Shown here one piece after another: positions 17,384 through 26,099 of a DNA stretch of 64,000 nucleotides. Below the pieces are notes generated by a model that saw only the letters and a program-made list of their open reading frames with translations, made no database searches and was not told the DNA's origin. The stretch is from Candidatus Latescibacterota bacterium (lineage in GTDB: Bacteria > Latescibacterota > UBA2968). Every line of letters starts with the position of its first letter. The stretch's first letter is position 1. The stretch covers positions 1-64,000 of the forward strand of contig JAJDYX010000001.1 of the NCBI GenBank assembly GCA_022824945.1. The letters run 5' to 3'. Made by a program: the position numbers and the translations under genes.

Positions 17384-19906
17384 CTATAGCCCCTCGTCCA
17401 TCCCCGCGTCTTGCAGGGCACCCAACAAATGGGGCACGCCGAAAAACAGCAGACTCAAGTACATGGGGCTCATGCCCACTGCGCCGCGCTTTTTGGGATC
17501 GTCGCTCCAATCCTGCGATTCGACCAGGCGGCGCAGCAGTTGCCGGCCCACCTCCAAATAGCCCCGCTCGCCTGTCAGACTGTACGCATAGCTCAGGTGG
17601 CGACACAGCACCCCGCCGTAGCGCTGCTTCCATGCCATTTCGGGATCGAAAACGCCAGGCCCTCCACAAAACCAATCCACGGCCCGCAGATAGCATTTTG
17701 CCACATCGGTCCGGCCGGTCAGTCGGTGCAGCAATTCGAGACCGATCATTAAATAGTGGGTCTGGTAGCCCTTTTGGTCGGCGTAGGGCAGTACGTGTTT
17801 GCCCGCGGCAGATGCCCCGCCCAGAGCCTTGTGCTCAGCCGGGGTAAAAGGTGTTGCGGTGCCCATTTCCACGGCCAGAGTCGTGCCTTCGGTGGCCATA
17901 CCGTAGGGCGCCTGATCCGGCAACCGATCGGGGGTGGAAACCTGAAAGCGCTTGTGCCAACTGCCGTCGTCGTTCTGCCCCCGGGCGATGACCTGAAAAA
18001 TTTCTTCGGCGCGCTGTCTGAAACGCGCTTCGCCCGTTAGCTCCCACAAGTACAGCAGGCCGCGCAAAGTGTTGGCAATGCTGCGCAAACTGAAGGAAAA
18101 ACGGGGATCTTCGCTCCAGCGATAGCGCAGGAAAAATTCTCCAGCTTCCCCGAGCACCTCCAATGTCCGGTGGTCACCCGTCAAGTAGTAATAGTCGATC
18201 CAGTTGTCGATAAAGGTGTGCGAAGCGCAAGGCTCGTCGCCAAAGTGGTCAATGCTGTGTCGGAAACAGCCGCCGACCCAATACGGCCTGAGCGGGTGGT
18301 AGTGGCAGGTATCGACATCCATCGAGTGCCGAGTCATGGCCTCACCGAGACGGAACCAACGCCCTGCCCCGCTGCGCAAATACTGGATCCACACCCCGTG
18401 GCGCGGGTCCCACTCGCTGTTGCACCAGCCCCACCGGCCCCGGAAGCGCCAGTCCCCGGTCGATTCCTCCCAGGCAACAAGCACATCACCCCAGTCAAAA
18501 AAACCGCGCCAGCGGTTGACTTCAATGCTGCGCGCCATCCACTCGAGGAAACCGTCGAGCATGCGCTCGGAATGCGGGAAAGCATCTACTGCGCGGGCTG
18601 CAAAGCCGCCAGCGACCTGGCAGTGAGCCATCCAGCCGGGATCAACCGCGACATGTGGCCAATCGAGCAAAGCCGTCAGCCGTTGGGGGGCTTCTTCGCT
18701 GGTATTGCGCTGGAAATAATCGATGAAAAATTCCGAGGTTTTGGCCGTGCCCAGGCCATCGCTGTACACGCCTTCTCCCTCATGCCAGGCCACTTCCTCG
18801 GCATAGCGCCTGAAATGCAGTCGCCCGCCATCCGGATCTTTCCACAAAAACACGTCGATCCCCCCTCGATCCACGCCTATGGCTTTGGGGTATTCCTCGG
18901 CCATATAGCGCAACGCCACCCCGACTCCGGCTTCCTCGCCCTTCAACACGGCCCACCCACCGGCCCGTTCGCCTTCTGCCATCCTCTCTGAGCGTCCGCC
19001 GCGCCGCCGCTCCAGGCGGAAGTGGCGATCCTGACGCTGGGCCAGAAGCAGGCCTTCGTCCTGACCCAGAACGCCTTCCATCCATCGATTCCCCCCCAGC
19101 CTGTAGCGCTGTTTTCCCGCCAAATCCACCGGAATTCGCACGGCCAATTCCCGCAATTCGGTCTGATTTGGATCGCAGGCCACCACTACGGTGTGCAGGA
19201 CTCGCAAAAAGGCGTGGCCAGCAAAGGCGTATATCCGCGTCACGAAATGAAAGGGTTGGTAGCCGACATAGTGGTGCATGGGGGCCTCGGATTCCAGGGC
19301 GCCTTCGCAGCGGATCACCGCCCGCAAAGGCCCGGATTCTTCCACCTGGACTCGGTACGCGCTTTCCCCCAGCGATGCCCGGCACATCCCGCCCATGCCG
19401 TAGATCCGCCGCCGGGTCTCTCCGATTTCAAAAGCCTCGCAAATATCGGCCCAACTGTCACCGCCTTGCGGACTCACAGCGACTTCTTCGACAAAGCCAT
19501 CTGTCTCCTGCCGCCCCAATGATACCGCGTGTATCAATCCATAGCGCCGCCGACTCACGGCAAAGCGCAGGGGGCCGGTACACACGACAATGTGCTTGTC
19601 GCACTCGCTTATTTGCAGTCGATTCGCCGGAACAGCGCGAGGGGCTTCGCTGGCATAACACAACTGGTAAACCGCCGATCCCACCACGTCGGCTTGAAAA
19701 TCGACCAGGACCCACTTGATACTGCCGTCGGGCCAATGGCTCAATGGACGACTTTGCAGGGGTACAGCCCGTCCTCGAGCATCCTCCAACCACAAATCGG
19801 CGCATTCGGCTACAGCCCCTTGTGGCAGGGGCACGCCCCTGGTCACAGGCCACGCAAGGCGTTCGATCCCGCTATCTTCCTGGACAGTCAATGTCAGACG
19901 TTGCAT
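17384..19906 (-). CDS. Exo-rhamnogalacturonan-lyase-like protein (PcRGLX/YetA type)
   Basis: The 840-residue product starts with a region like the PcRGLX/YetA N-terminal domain (GVPLPQGAV.., PLSHWPDGSIKWVLVDFQ). A central beta-rich region and an alpha-helical, (alpha/alpha)6-like region with repeated Trp/His-rich helices follow (VNRWRGFFDWGD, FIDNWIDYYYLTGD, RYRWSEDP, AYSLTGERGYLEVG). PcRGLX enzymes (PL26) release terminal units from rhamnogalacturonan; whether this member is a lyase is not shown. No signal peptide is visible. ATG 19906 follows GGAGGAAGAT. The gene is convergent with the transport cassette (28-base gap, no terminator seen). It is clearly GC-richer than its neighbours (18961-19020 is 45/60 GC), hinting at separate origin. 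Confidence 0.75.
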   Translation of the reverse strand: MQRLTLTVQEDSGIERLAWPVTRGVPLPQGAVAECADLWLEDARGRAVPLQSRPLSHWPDGSIKWVLVDFQADVVGSAVYQLCYASEAPRAVPANRLQISECDKHIVVCTGPLRFAVSRRRYGLIHAVSLGRQETDGFVEEVAVSPQGGDSWADICEAFEIGETRRRIYGMGGMCRASLGESAYRVQVEESGPLRAVIRCEGALESEAPMHHYVGYQPFHFVTRIYAFAGHAFLRVLHTVVVACDPNQTELRELAVRIPVDLAGKQRYRLGGNRWMEGVLGQDEGLLLAQRQDRHFRLERRRGGRSERMAEGERAGGWAVLKGEEAGVGVALRYMAEEYPKAIGVDRGGIDVFLWKDPDGGRLHFRRYAEEVAWHEGEGVYSDGLGTAKTSEFFIDYFQRNTSEEAPQRLTALLDWPHVAVDPGWMAHCQVAGGFAARAVDAFPHSERMLDGFLEWMARSIEVNRWRGFFDWGDVLVAWEESTGDWRFRGRWGWCNSEWDPRHGVWIQYLRSGAGRWFRLGEAMTRHSMDVDTCHYHPLRPYWVGGCFRHSIDHFGDEPCASHTFIDNWIDYYYLTGDHRTLEVLGEAGEFFLRYRWSEDPRFSFSLRSIANTLRGLLYLWELTGEARFRQRAEEIFQVIARGQNDDGSWHKRFQVSTPDRLPDQAPYGMATEGTTLAVEMGTATPFTPAEHKALGGASAAGKHVLPYADQKGYQTHYLMIGLELLHRLTGRTDVAKCYLRAVDWFCGGPGVFDPEMAWKQRYGGVLCRHLSYAYSLTGERGYLEVGRQLLRRLVESQDWSDDPKKRGAVGMSPMYLSLLFFGVPHLLGALQDAGMDEGL

Positions 19907-19935
19907 ATCTTCCTCCGCTTGTGAACACACCGGAT

Positions 19936-19965
19936 ATTTTAAAACAGCTTCTTAAAAAAATCCAA
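19936..19965 (-). promoter_or_regulatory. Possible promoter of the PcRGLX-like gene
   Basis: On the minus strand TTGGAT (19965-19960), an 18-bp spacer and TAAAAT (19941-19936) resemble a sigma70 promoter 30 bases upstream of the start codon at 19906. The surrounding DNA is AT-rich. Confidence 0.4.
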
Positions 19966-20028
19966 CATTTTACACACTGCATTTGAGCAAGAGAATCCTA
20001 ACTGCTCTATCGTTGGGAGTAATCACAC

Positions 20029-20057
20029 TTGACTCATAGCCCAAAAGCTGGTATTGT
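20029..20057 (+). promoter_or_regulatory. Likely promoter of ctaB
   Basis: TTGACT (20029-20034), exactly 17 bp, then TATTGT (20052-20057). It would start transcription about 50 bases before the ctaB ATG. Confidence 0.5.
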
Positions 20058-20116
20058 TATGACTTCGATAAATAAGTGGTGCTTTTGATCAAACCCTTTT
20101 TTTAAAAATATCCTTT

Positions 20117-20998
20117 ATGAACGCCGAACTGGTACATGCAAAAACATTTGTGAATGACTTATTTGTTTTAATTAAATTTCGAATTGGACTAATGGTCGTG
20201 TTTAGCACTTCTGTGGGATATGTGCTCGGCATGGGATATGTCTCCGATCCGATTCACATCTTTCATGTGCTATTCGCTACTTTTTTGACCACTTCTGGCA
20301 CGGGTGTTTTGAATCAGTTTATGGAGCGCGAGCGCGATGCGAGAATGGGACGCACGGCTGACCGACCACTGCCAGCGGGACGCATTGTGCCAGAATTGGC
20401 CTGTTGGTTCGGGTTAATTTTGAGTGGTATGGGCATTGTCTATCTGGGCGTGCTGGTCAATGTTTTGACCGCGCTGGTGGGCTTATTAACCGTAGTGGTA
20501 TATTTACTTCTCTATACACCCTTAAAGCCCAAAACACCGCACAATACAGCTATTGGGGCCATCGCAGGCGCACTGCCGCCCGTGGGTGGATGGACCGCAG
20601 CAACAGGCGTTTTGAGTGGCGAAGCACTCGCACTGTTTGGCATTTTATTTTTGTGGCAATTTCCCCATTTTCTGTCTATTGCCTGGCTTTACCGAGAAGA
20701 TTACGCACGAGGTGGGTTTCGCATGCTGCCCATAGAAGACCCACAAGGCCATAGAACCGCTCATCAAGTGGTGCTTTATACCCTGGTTTTGTTGTCGTGT
20801 AGCCTCATGCCAGCGCTATTGGGTATGGCTGGTGTGGCGTATTTCGGGGTTGCTGTATTGCTCGGCCTTGGCCTGTTGTACGCCAGTTTGACCTTCGCGC
20901 GGTCGCGCACAGATATGCAAGCACGCCGTCTAATGCGGGCAACGCTCATATATCTGCCGGCGTTGTGGACAGTAATGATGTTGGACAAAATTGCGTAA
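20117..20998 (+). CDS. ctaB: Protoheme IX farnesyltransferase (heme O synthase)
   Basis: The 293-residue protein is a UbiA-superfamily prenyltransferase that attaches farnesyl to heme B to make heme O for terminal oxidases. The first catalytic motif reads NQFMERERDARMGRTADRPL with PAGR following (about residues 72-95), as expected for CtaB/CyoE. The second loop YRED.ARGGFRMLP (about 195-210) is also present. About eight to nine membrane helices span the rest. It is probably the first gene of a set with the ABC exporter pair behind it; such pairs sit next to ctaB in oxidase assembly clusters of several phyla. No oxidase subunits lie in this window. A hairpin follows the stop codon. Confidence 0.95.
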   Translation: MNAELVHAKTFVNDLFVLIKFRIGLMVVFSTSVGYVLGMGYVSDPIHIFHVLFATFLTTSGTGVLNQFMERERDARMGRTADRPLPAGRIVPELACWFGLILSGMGIVYLGVLVNVLTALVGLLTVVVYLLLYTPLKPKTPHNTAIGAIAGALPPVGGWTAATGVLSGEALALFGILFLWQFPHFLSIAWLYREDYARGGFRMLPIEDPQGHRTAHQVVLYTLVLLSCSLMPALLGMAGVAYFGVAVLLGLGLLYASLTFARSRTDMQARRLMRATLIYLPALWTVMMLDKIA

Positions 20999-21032
20999 CA
21001 AAAAAATGTGCATCCGACCTGGAAAAAACAGG

Positions 21033-21060
21033 AGGTGATAGGCTGACCTATCACCTTTCT
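21033..21060 (+). terminator. Hairpin after ctaB (probable terminator or attenuator)
   Basis: AGGTGATAGG (21033-21042) pairs perfectly with CCTATCACCT (21047-21056) around a 4-nt loop, followed by TTCTTTG. The T-run is weak. The 5' arm overlaps AGGAGGTGAT, a full anti-Shine-Dalgarno complement, so folding would also hide a strong ribosome-binding sequence. It lies 27 bases before the likely GTG start of the ABC ATPase gene. Confidence 0.6.
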
Positions 21061-21082
21061 TTGTATGTGCAGGAGCGGTCAA

Positions 21083-22000
21083 GTGCAAGCAGCAATATAT
21101 GTCGAAAATGTAAGCCACAAATTTGGCGAGCGCATTGCCTTAGATAGCATCACATTACAGGTAATGCCCGGGGAAATGTACGGCCTTTTAGGCCCAAATG
21201 GCAGTGGAAAAACCACCTTATTTCGCATGTTGTGTACAATGCTGCCCCCCGATCATGGCAGGATCCGCCTGCTGGGCAAAAACGCCAGTGCTGTACGCGC
21301 ACGCATAGGAGTGGTTTTTCAGCATCCCAGCTTAGACCCGCGCTTGACTGTATTGGAAAATCTACGCCATCAAGGTCACCTCTACGGTTTGAAAGGCCAC
21401 CCGCTCTCGCAACGCATCGAAGAAGTGCTGGCCATGATGACCCTCACAGACCGCGCAAAAGACCGAGTGGAAGTACTATCTGGCGGATTACAGCGGCGCG
21501 TTGAACTGTGCAAAAGTTTGTTGCACCACCCCGAAGTATTAATTTTTGATGAACCCTGCGCCGGGCTTGATCCCGGCGCACGACGAAGGTTTTGGGGCGA
21601 TTTGGATACTTTGCGCTGTACCTATGGCACGACACTCGTGCTCACAACCCATTTTATTGAAGAGGCCGAGCGCTGTGATCGCATTGGCATTTTAGATCGC
21701 GGACGGCTAATTGCCGAAGGCTCTCCTGAGGAATTGAAGCGTACAGTGGGACGCGAGGTGATCACCCTTGAGGCACTTGATCCCAAAGGCTTGCAATTGC
21801 AAATCGAAAAAATTGTAAGCCGCGATGTCCAGATAATTGACGGACAGGTGCGTATTGCCTGCGATGAAGGACAGCAATTGTTGGCACAGTTATATCCTCT
21901 TCTGCAAGAGAAAGTTCAAGCCATGACCTTGAGTGTGCCCACACTTGAGGATGTTTTTGTGCAGCGAACAGGACATGGATTTCAAGTGGAGGATCTATAG
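21083..22000 (+). CDS. ABC transporter ATP-binding protein (ABC-2 exporter type)
   Basis: The ATPase has Walker A (GPNGSGKTT), Q-loop (VVFQHPSLDPRLTV), signature (LSGGLQRRVEL), Walker B (VLIFDEPCAGLDP) and H-loop (LTTHFIEEAERC). It is a CcmA/DrrA/NatA-like cytoplasmic ATPase that powers export. The GTG at 21083 was chosen because AGGAG lies 7 bases upstream; an ATG at 21065 is the alternative and adds six residues. The stop codon TAG shares its last base with the GTG of the permease gene, so the two are translationally coupled. The position behind ctaB suggests a role in oxidase or heme biogenesis, by analogy only. Confidence 0.9.
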   Translation: MQAAIYVENVSHKFGERIALDSITLQVMPGEMYGLLGPNGSGKTTLFRMLCTMLPPDHGRIRLLGKNASAVRARIGVVFQHPSLDPRLTVLENLRHQGHLYGLKGHPLSQRIEEVLAMMTLTDRAKDRVEVLSGGLQRRVELCKSLLHHPEVLIFDEPCAGLDPGARRRFWGDLDTLRCTYGTTLVLTTHFIEEAERCDRIGILDRGRLIAEGSPEELKRTVGREVITLEALDPKGLQLQIEKIVSRDVQIIDGQVRIACDEGQQLLAQLYPLLQEKVQAMTLSVPTLEDVFVQRTGHGFQVEDL

Positions 22001-22770
22001 TGCAAATGGCTTTCTGGTTGCCTATCGTGTCGCTGTGGCGGCGCGAGTTGGTGCGCTTTGCCCGAGACCGCAATCGATTATTCGGTGCAATAGGCCAACC
22101 TCTCGTGTTCTGGTTGCTATTGGGCGCGGGTTTTGAAAAGTCTTTCGCGCCCCAGGGGATTTCCAGTGGATATCTGGAATATATTTATCCGGGAATATTG
22201 TTGCTGATTCTATTATTTACAGCGATCTTTTCGACCATTTCGGTAATTGAAGACCGGCGCGAAGGATTTATGCAATCGGTGCTGGTCGCACCTGTATCGC
22301 GGATCGGATTGGTTCTCGGCAAGGTCTTGGGCGGGGGAACCCTGGCATTTTTGGAAAGCCTGATATTTCTGGTATTTTTGGCATTTCTGGATATTCCCAT
22401 CAGCATCGCGTCTTTGGGCATGACCCTCATGTTTTTGGCTGTACTGGGCATTTCCCTCACGGCTTTGGGCTTTGCGATAGCCTGGCAGGCTTCATCCACT
22501 GCGGGATTTCACGCGGTAATGAATTTGCTTTTATTCCCTATGTGGGTACTATCCGGCGCGTTTTTTCCCGCAGAAGGCGCGTCGCGCTGGCTGGCATATC
22601 TGATGGCAATAAATCCATTGACTTATGGTATGGATGGTTTGCGCCAATCTCTTTATCTCACAACATCCGGTGTTAATACCCATTTGTGGTTCTGTTTTAT
22701 AATAAGTGTGACATTTGCTACCCTCACCCTCAGCGCAGCCGTATGGCAGGTATATCGAATTAAAAATTAA
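22000..22770 (+). CDS. ABC-2 type transporter permease
   Basis: The 256-residue product has six hydrophobic segments and the ABC-2 signature region (NLLLFPMWVLSGAFFPAE.., AINPLTYGMDGLR, about residues 170-215). It is the membrane partner of the ATPase encoded just before it. The GTG start overlaps the preceding stop codon by one base, and GGAGG lies 8 bases upstream. Substrate unknown; a NosY/CcmB-like or YadH-like role is possible. The last codons and stop lie inside a 7-bp tandem repeat (AATTAAA), so the C-terminus RIKN is repeat-derived. Confidence 0.9.
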   Translation: MQMAFWLPIVSLWRRELVRFARDRNRLFGAIGQPLVFWLLLGAGFEKSFAPQGISSGYLEYIYPGILLLILLFTAIFSTISVIEDRREGFMQSVLVAPVSRIGLVLGKVLGGGTLAFLESLIFLVFLAFLDIPISIASLGMTLMFLAVLGISLTALGFAIAWQASSTAGFHAVMNLLLFPMWVLSGAFFPAEGASRWLAYLMAINPLTYGMDGLRQSLYLTTSGVNTHLWFCFIISVTFATLTLSAAVWQVYRIKN

Positions 22771-22796
22771 AAATTAAAAATTGAGAATTAATTGAG
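22758..22796. repeat. AATTAAA tandem repeat at the permease stop codon
   Basis: Three perfect 7-bp units AATTAAA run from 22758 to 22778, followed by degenerate AATTGAG and AATTAATTGAG. The stop codon of the permease gene (22768-22770) lies inside. Confidence 0.8.
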
Positions 22797-22801
22797 AAAC
22801 A

Positions 22802-22845
22802 CCCACAGATGAACACGGCACTATACATATGAACATAGATAGAGG
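22802..22845. repeat. Degenerate CAGATGAACAC-type dispersed repeat
   Basis: Two related half-units occur, CCCACAGATGAACACGG and ATATGAACATAGATAGAGG. They resemble the widely seen bacterial dispersed sequence of the form CCACAGATGAACACAGATGAA. A related copy is at 32526-32555. The family assignment is from memory. Confidence 0.4.
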
Positions 22846-22966
22846 TTGGGGACTGAGAGGTTAGGGGCGTCTCACGTCTCACATCTTACTTTTTTCGGGA
22901 ACAGATATCTTATTTAATTGTTGGATATGGTATTGACAGAATGAATCCTCTGCGTATGGTCTTGTC

Positions 22967-23701
22967 ATGCAGAAATTAACGCATCTATTATTTTTTACCT
23001 GTGTCTGTATGTCCTGCCTGGGTGGCTGTAGCTTGCTCGACCGTCAGCAAGAACCCAAATTACTGGATTTGCGTACAGATCGCGGACCTGACCCATCGGT
23101 AGGGCGTGGGCAGGAAGTAAAAATTACCATCTTTACAGATGATCCGGACAATGACGAGTTGGATTTTCGCTGGATTGCGACTGGGGGCGAATTTGCGGCC
23201 AGCCGTGCGGATACACTAATTGATCTGTTTCAAGATTCGGTTACAGTTGTATGGAGAGCACCTATCGAACCCGGCGTTTACGAGCTGTTTTTAGAATTGG
23301 GTGACGGCCAATCTGATATATTGGTAACTTCAGGCGTGCGTATTGCCGTAACACAAGCCCCCCCTATTGCTATTGTCGGTCCAGACCGAGAATTGGATTT
23401 TCACGACGCGCTGCGCGTGGTCTTAGATGGCACTGGTAGTTCGGACCCAGACCAGGACGCGCTGATGTATTTTTGGAAGCAGATTTCAGGACCGCGTGTG
23501 GGATTGCAAAATAGCAGTGGGCCATCTCCCGAGTTTCCGGTGCCTGCACCGGCGGACTACATTTTTGAATTGCGCGTGGCGGACTTGATACAAGGGGTGG
23601 GCGATACGAGCAATGTGGCAGTTACGCGGATTCGCGTAACTGACCGCGGTGGACGTGTGACCGAAACAGGCCTGGCCCGGTTATTGGACCGAGGGCAGTG
23701 A
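22967..23701 (+). CDS. Putative lipoprotein with PKD/Ig-like domain
   Basis: The 244-residue product begins with a lipoprotein signal: a hydrophobic stretch and lipobox CLGGC, so the Cys is about residue 21. Two beta-sandwich regions follow. The first is at about 35-125 (GQEVKITIFTDDPDNDELDFRW). The second is PKD/REJ-like at about 130-230 (LDGTGSSDPDQDALMYFWKQ, ADYIFELRVADL). No enzyme motif is present. It probably sits in the outer or inner membrane as a binding or structural protein. There is no good ribosome-binding site; a promoter-like TTGACA-16-TATGGT ends 6 bases before the ATG, so the mRNA could be leaderless. It ends before a bidirectional terminator. Confidence 0.75.
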   Translation: MQKLTHLLFFTCVCMSCLGGCSLLDRQQEPKLLDLRTDRGPDPSVGRGQEVKITIFTDDPDNDELDFRWIATGGEFAASRADTLIDLFQDSVTVVWRAPIEPGVYELFLELGDGQSDILVTSGVRIAVTQAPPIAIVGPDRELDFHDALRVVLDGTGSSDPDQDALMYFWKQISGPRVGLQNSSGPSPEFPVPAPADYIFELRVADLIQGVGDTSNVAVTRIRVTDRGGRVTETGLARLLDRGQ

Positions 23702-23734
23702 AAGAAAGCGCAAGCCTCTATCTACATAGGGATT

Positions 23735-23764
23735 AAAGAGCAGGTAATTACCTGCTCTTTTTTA
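23735..23764. terminator. Bidirectional terminator between the lipoprotein and DNA polymerase genes
   Basis: A perfect 26-bp palindrome (arms AAAGAGCAGGTAA and TTACCTGCTCTTT, 23735-23760) is followed by T-rich DNA on the plus strand and flanked by A-rich DNA on the other side. It lies between two convergent genes. Confidence 0.9.
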
Positions 23765-23765
23765 T

Positions 23766-25892
23766 TTAAAACAGACGGAGTTGATCGCGTGCGATGGGTT
23801 GGATCAGGGGAAACAGGTAGCGAAATTCGCCATCGGGAAATAGAACGCGAAAACGCTCGGCCATATCGTGCAGGCGGCGCAGTAAATAGCCCCGGTCTTC
23901 GTCGTGAGTAAAAAATTCCGTGCGGGAAAGGGAGCCATCCTGGCACTGGTAAACCGCGATCCGCTCGCCAATACGACAGCCTTTGGCAGCCGTGGCAAGC
24001 CGGCTCAGATTCGGGTTTGAAAAGGTCTTTTTGGTAATGCGCTCAAACCGACAAAAATCTTCGGGATCAATCTTGCCGTCTTGCAACTTGCGCCCAAGGG
24101 ATAGATATGCGCGAGAAACGGCTTCTGTATCGCCATCGACGAGCAAGGGTGCGATCTGTGCAATAAATTGGCGGAAAATGCGTTCATCGCGTCGGCTTCG
24201 CAGGCTGCTGCCCACAAGCGATACACCGCCGTTGTAATTGACGAGAATATAATTTTTTGCCTTGAGGCTGATCATCCCTTTAAAACGACCATCGTGCGAA
24301 AGATGAATGCCGCGGGGCAAAGTAGCCGAAATTTCCTCAATGAGTTGTCGTTCATCGGCCTCTGTCACGACATGCGGTGGCGCGACAAAATAAGCCCCAT
24401 CGGTATCCACTTCGATAATTTCTCCACCGGCATCCCGCAACTCAGCCACGAGTTGGCGGGCGATTTGCTGCCCGATTACAGTAATTTTTTCCGCGGCGTG
24501 GTAGTCATTGAAACACGCGCGTCCGTATCCCAGATATCCGTAAAAAGAATTGATGAGAATTTTGTAACTGCTCTGCAACCCATTCCAGTATGCGCGATCG
24601 GTTTCGTCATGCGCGCTTTGAAAATTGTTTTTTGCCTCAAGGCGTCGCTGCGTGAGATGTTCGAGCATGGGCAAAAAAGAATTTTCAGTGTCAGTCGCCG
24701 GGCGGATCTGTTGGGTCAACATAATCGATGGATAAAGACTTTCCACATCGGCTTTGACCACGCGCTTAAAAATGCCCGAAGCCACGAGTCGCGTATAGCC
24801 TCCGCTAAAGCCCTTTGAGGGACGCGGTTTGGGAATGGCGAGATTGCGCCGCAGATAAAGCCCAACCATCAGGGCGTTGATTTTCTCTCCTGGCCCACTG
24901 AGTGCGGCGTCTTGAAAGCCATAAGGCAAAATCTGTGTCTGATAAAATTCGGTGGGAACGACCACCTCGCTTAGTGCTTTGACATCGCGCACATCGTCAA
25001 GCGCGTAGTTGATAAGACGTTGCGGATTGGTGCGCCATGTGCGGGCAATATCTTCCCCATCGACAAACGTGCGCCCCACCCGTTCGAGCCCGAGTGCATG
25101 GATGACTTGCTTGAGGCCATAGCGCTCCAGCTTGCCCCCGGTATCGTAACGCTGCACTTGCTGTAGCGTATCGATAATGTGTCGCCCGTAGATATAAGCC
25201 GGGCGAAAACCCGGGATTCGTGCTCCAACTTTGAAGACGCGTTGCCCGTTTCCCGCGCGCAATGCCGACCCATCGCGCCCCCAGGTGAGGGAAATACCAT
25301 AGTGCTGGGCGCGCGCGACGAGATAGGGCAAGTCAAACTCAAAAATATTGTGGCCTTCAATCGTATCGGGGTTGCGCGCTTCAATCACTTTGCTGAGATT
25401 GCGAAGCAGGTCTGCCTCGTTCATATCCGTAGCACTCAGCACGGTCTCAAAGCCACGAGAATCGGAAATTGAGATGAGAATAATTTGTGCATCGGATGCC
25501 GAGGGGTCGAGCGTGAGGGTCTCGATATCGAGTTGCAAGCGGTGGAGGTCACCGTAGCGCATGCCGCGAAATAGAGTTTGGCCCGAAAGCGTCAGATGCT
25601 GCCGCACGGGATTGTTAAAATTAAAATGCGGTATGCCATCCTGAGCGAGGCGGTCTCGTGCCGCGAGAAAAAGGGACCAATTGTGAAAGTGTACCCGCGC
25701 GCGAAATTCGCCTCCTCCTTTGAGGCGCACGCAACCCGAAACCCCGACAAGGCCCGACCGAGCGGACTCTTCGGGGGTCTCAACGAGCAACCACGGGGAA
25801 AAGGATTGCAGGTGGCAATTATCGCGCGTGTAGAGCGCCATCTGGTTCCCGCCGACGAGTTCGGCAGCGAGAACACCGGGGAGATAAGCCAT
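23766..25892 (-). CDS. Family B DNA polymerase (Pol II-like)
   Basis: The 708-residue protein has an intact 3'-5' exonuclease: Exo I DIE (D122/E124), Exo II EGHNIFEFDLPYL at about 179-191, Exo III YALDD at 296-300. The polymerase motifs are also intact: A DVESLYPSIML (382-392), B KILINSFYGYLGYG (444-457), C DTDG (496-499). It is close to bacterial Pol II in layout but shorter than E. coli PolB (783 residues). Pol II-type enzymes act in repair and restart at damaged DNA. ATG 25892 has GGAG 7 bases upstream and fits better than the longer frame from 25931. It has its own promoter (25940-25968), divergent from the TlpA-like gene. No repair partner is adjacent. Confidence 0.92.
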   Translation of the reverse strand: MAYLPGVLAAELVGGNQMALYTRDNCHLQSFSPWLLVETPEESARSGLVGVSGCVRLKGGGEFRARVHFHNWSLFLAARDRLAQDGIPHFNFNNPVRQHLTLSGQTLFRGMRYGDLHRLQLDIETLTLDPSASDAQIILISISDSRGFETVLSATDMNEADLLRNLSKVIEARNPDTIEGHNIFEFDLPYLVARAQHYGISLTWGRDGSALRAGNGQRVFKVGARIPGFRPAYIYGRHIIDTLQQVQRYDTGGKLERYGLKQVIHALGLERVGRTFVDGEDIARTWRTNPQRLINYALDDVRDVKALSEVVVPTEFYQTQILPYGFQDAALSGPGEKINALMVGLYLRRNLAIPKPRPSKGFSGGYTRLVASGIFKRVVKADVESLYPSIMLTQQIRPATDTENSFLPMLEHLTQRRLEAKNNFQSAHDETDRAYWNGLQSSYKILINSFYGYLGYGRACFNDYHAAEKITVIGQQIARQLVAELRDAGGEIIEVDTDGAYFVAPPHVVTEADERQLIEEISATLPRGIHLSHDGRFKGMISLKAKNYILVNYNGGVSLVGSSLRSRRDERIFRQFIAQIAPLLVDGDTEAVSRAYLSLGRKLQDGKIDPEDFCRFERITKKTFSNPNLSRLATAAKGCRIGERIAVYQCQDGSLSRTEFFTHDEDRGYLLRRLHDMAERFRVLFPDGEFRYLFPLIQPIARDQLRLF

Positions 25893-25939
25893 TGTGTTGC
25901 TCCAATTTGTTGCGGGAGAAGGGAAAAGCAACTTGTTTA

Positions 25940-25968
25940 AATATAGCCAATTTTTTCTTGCCTTGCAA
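25940..25968 (-). promoter_or_regulatory. Promoter of the DNA polymerase gene
   Basis: On the minus strand TTGCAA (25968-25963), 17 bp and TATATT (25945-25940), about 47 bases before the start codon. Confidence 0.55.
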
Positions 25969-26017
25969 TGTGGGGAGTTCTAAACCACGCAATCGCATAT
26001 TCTACCAGACCTTTTGG

Positions 26018-26046
26018 TTGACGTATAAATCTGTGAAGGCTATGTT
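26018..26046 (+). promoter_or_regulatory. Promoter of the TlpA-like lipoprotein gene
   Basis: TTGACG (26018-26023), 17 bp, TATGTT (26041-26046), about 54 bases before the ATG at 26100. It is divergent from the DNA polymerase promoter. Confidence 0.55.
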
Positions 26047-26099
26047 ATATGGAACCTGGGAGACGCTATTGCGTAAAAGCTCAGGAGAGGAGATTTATC

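Noticed and set aside
18170..18991. 273-codon plus-strand frame
   Set aside because: It is a shadow of the GC-rich PcRGLX-like gene, where long antisense frames are expected.
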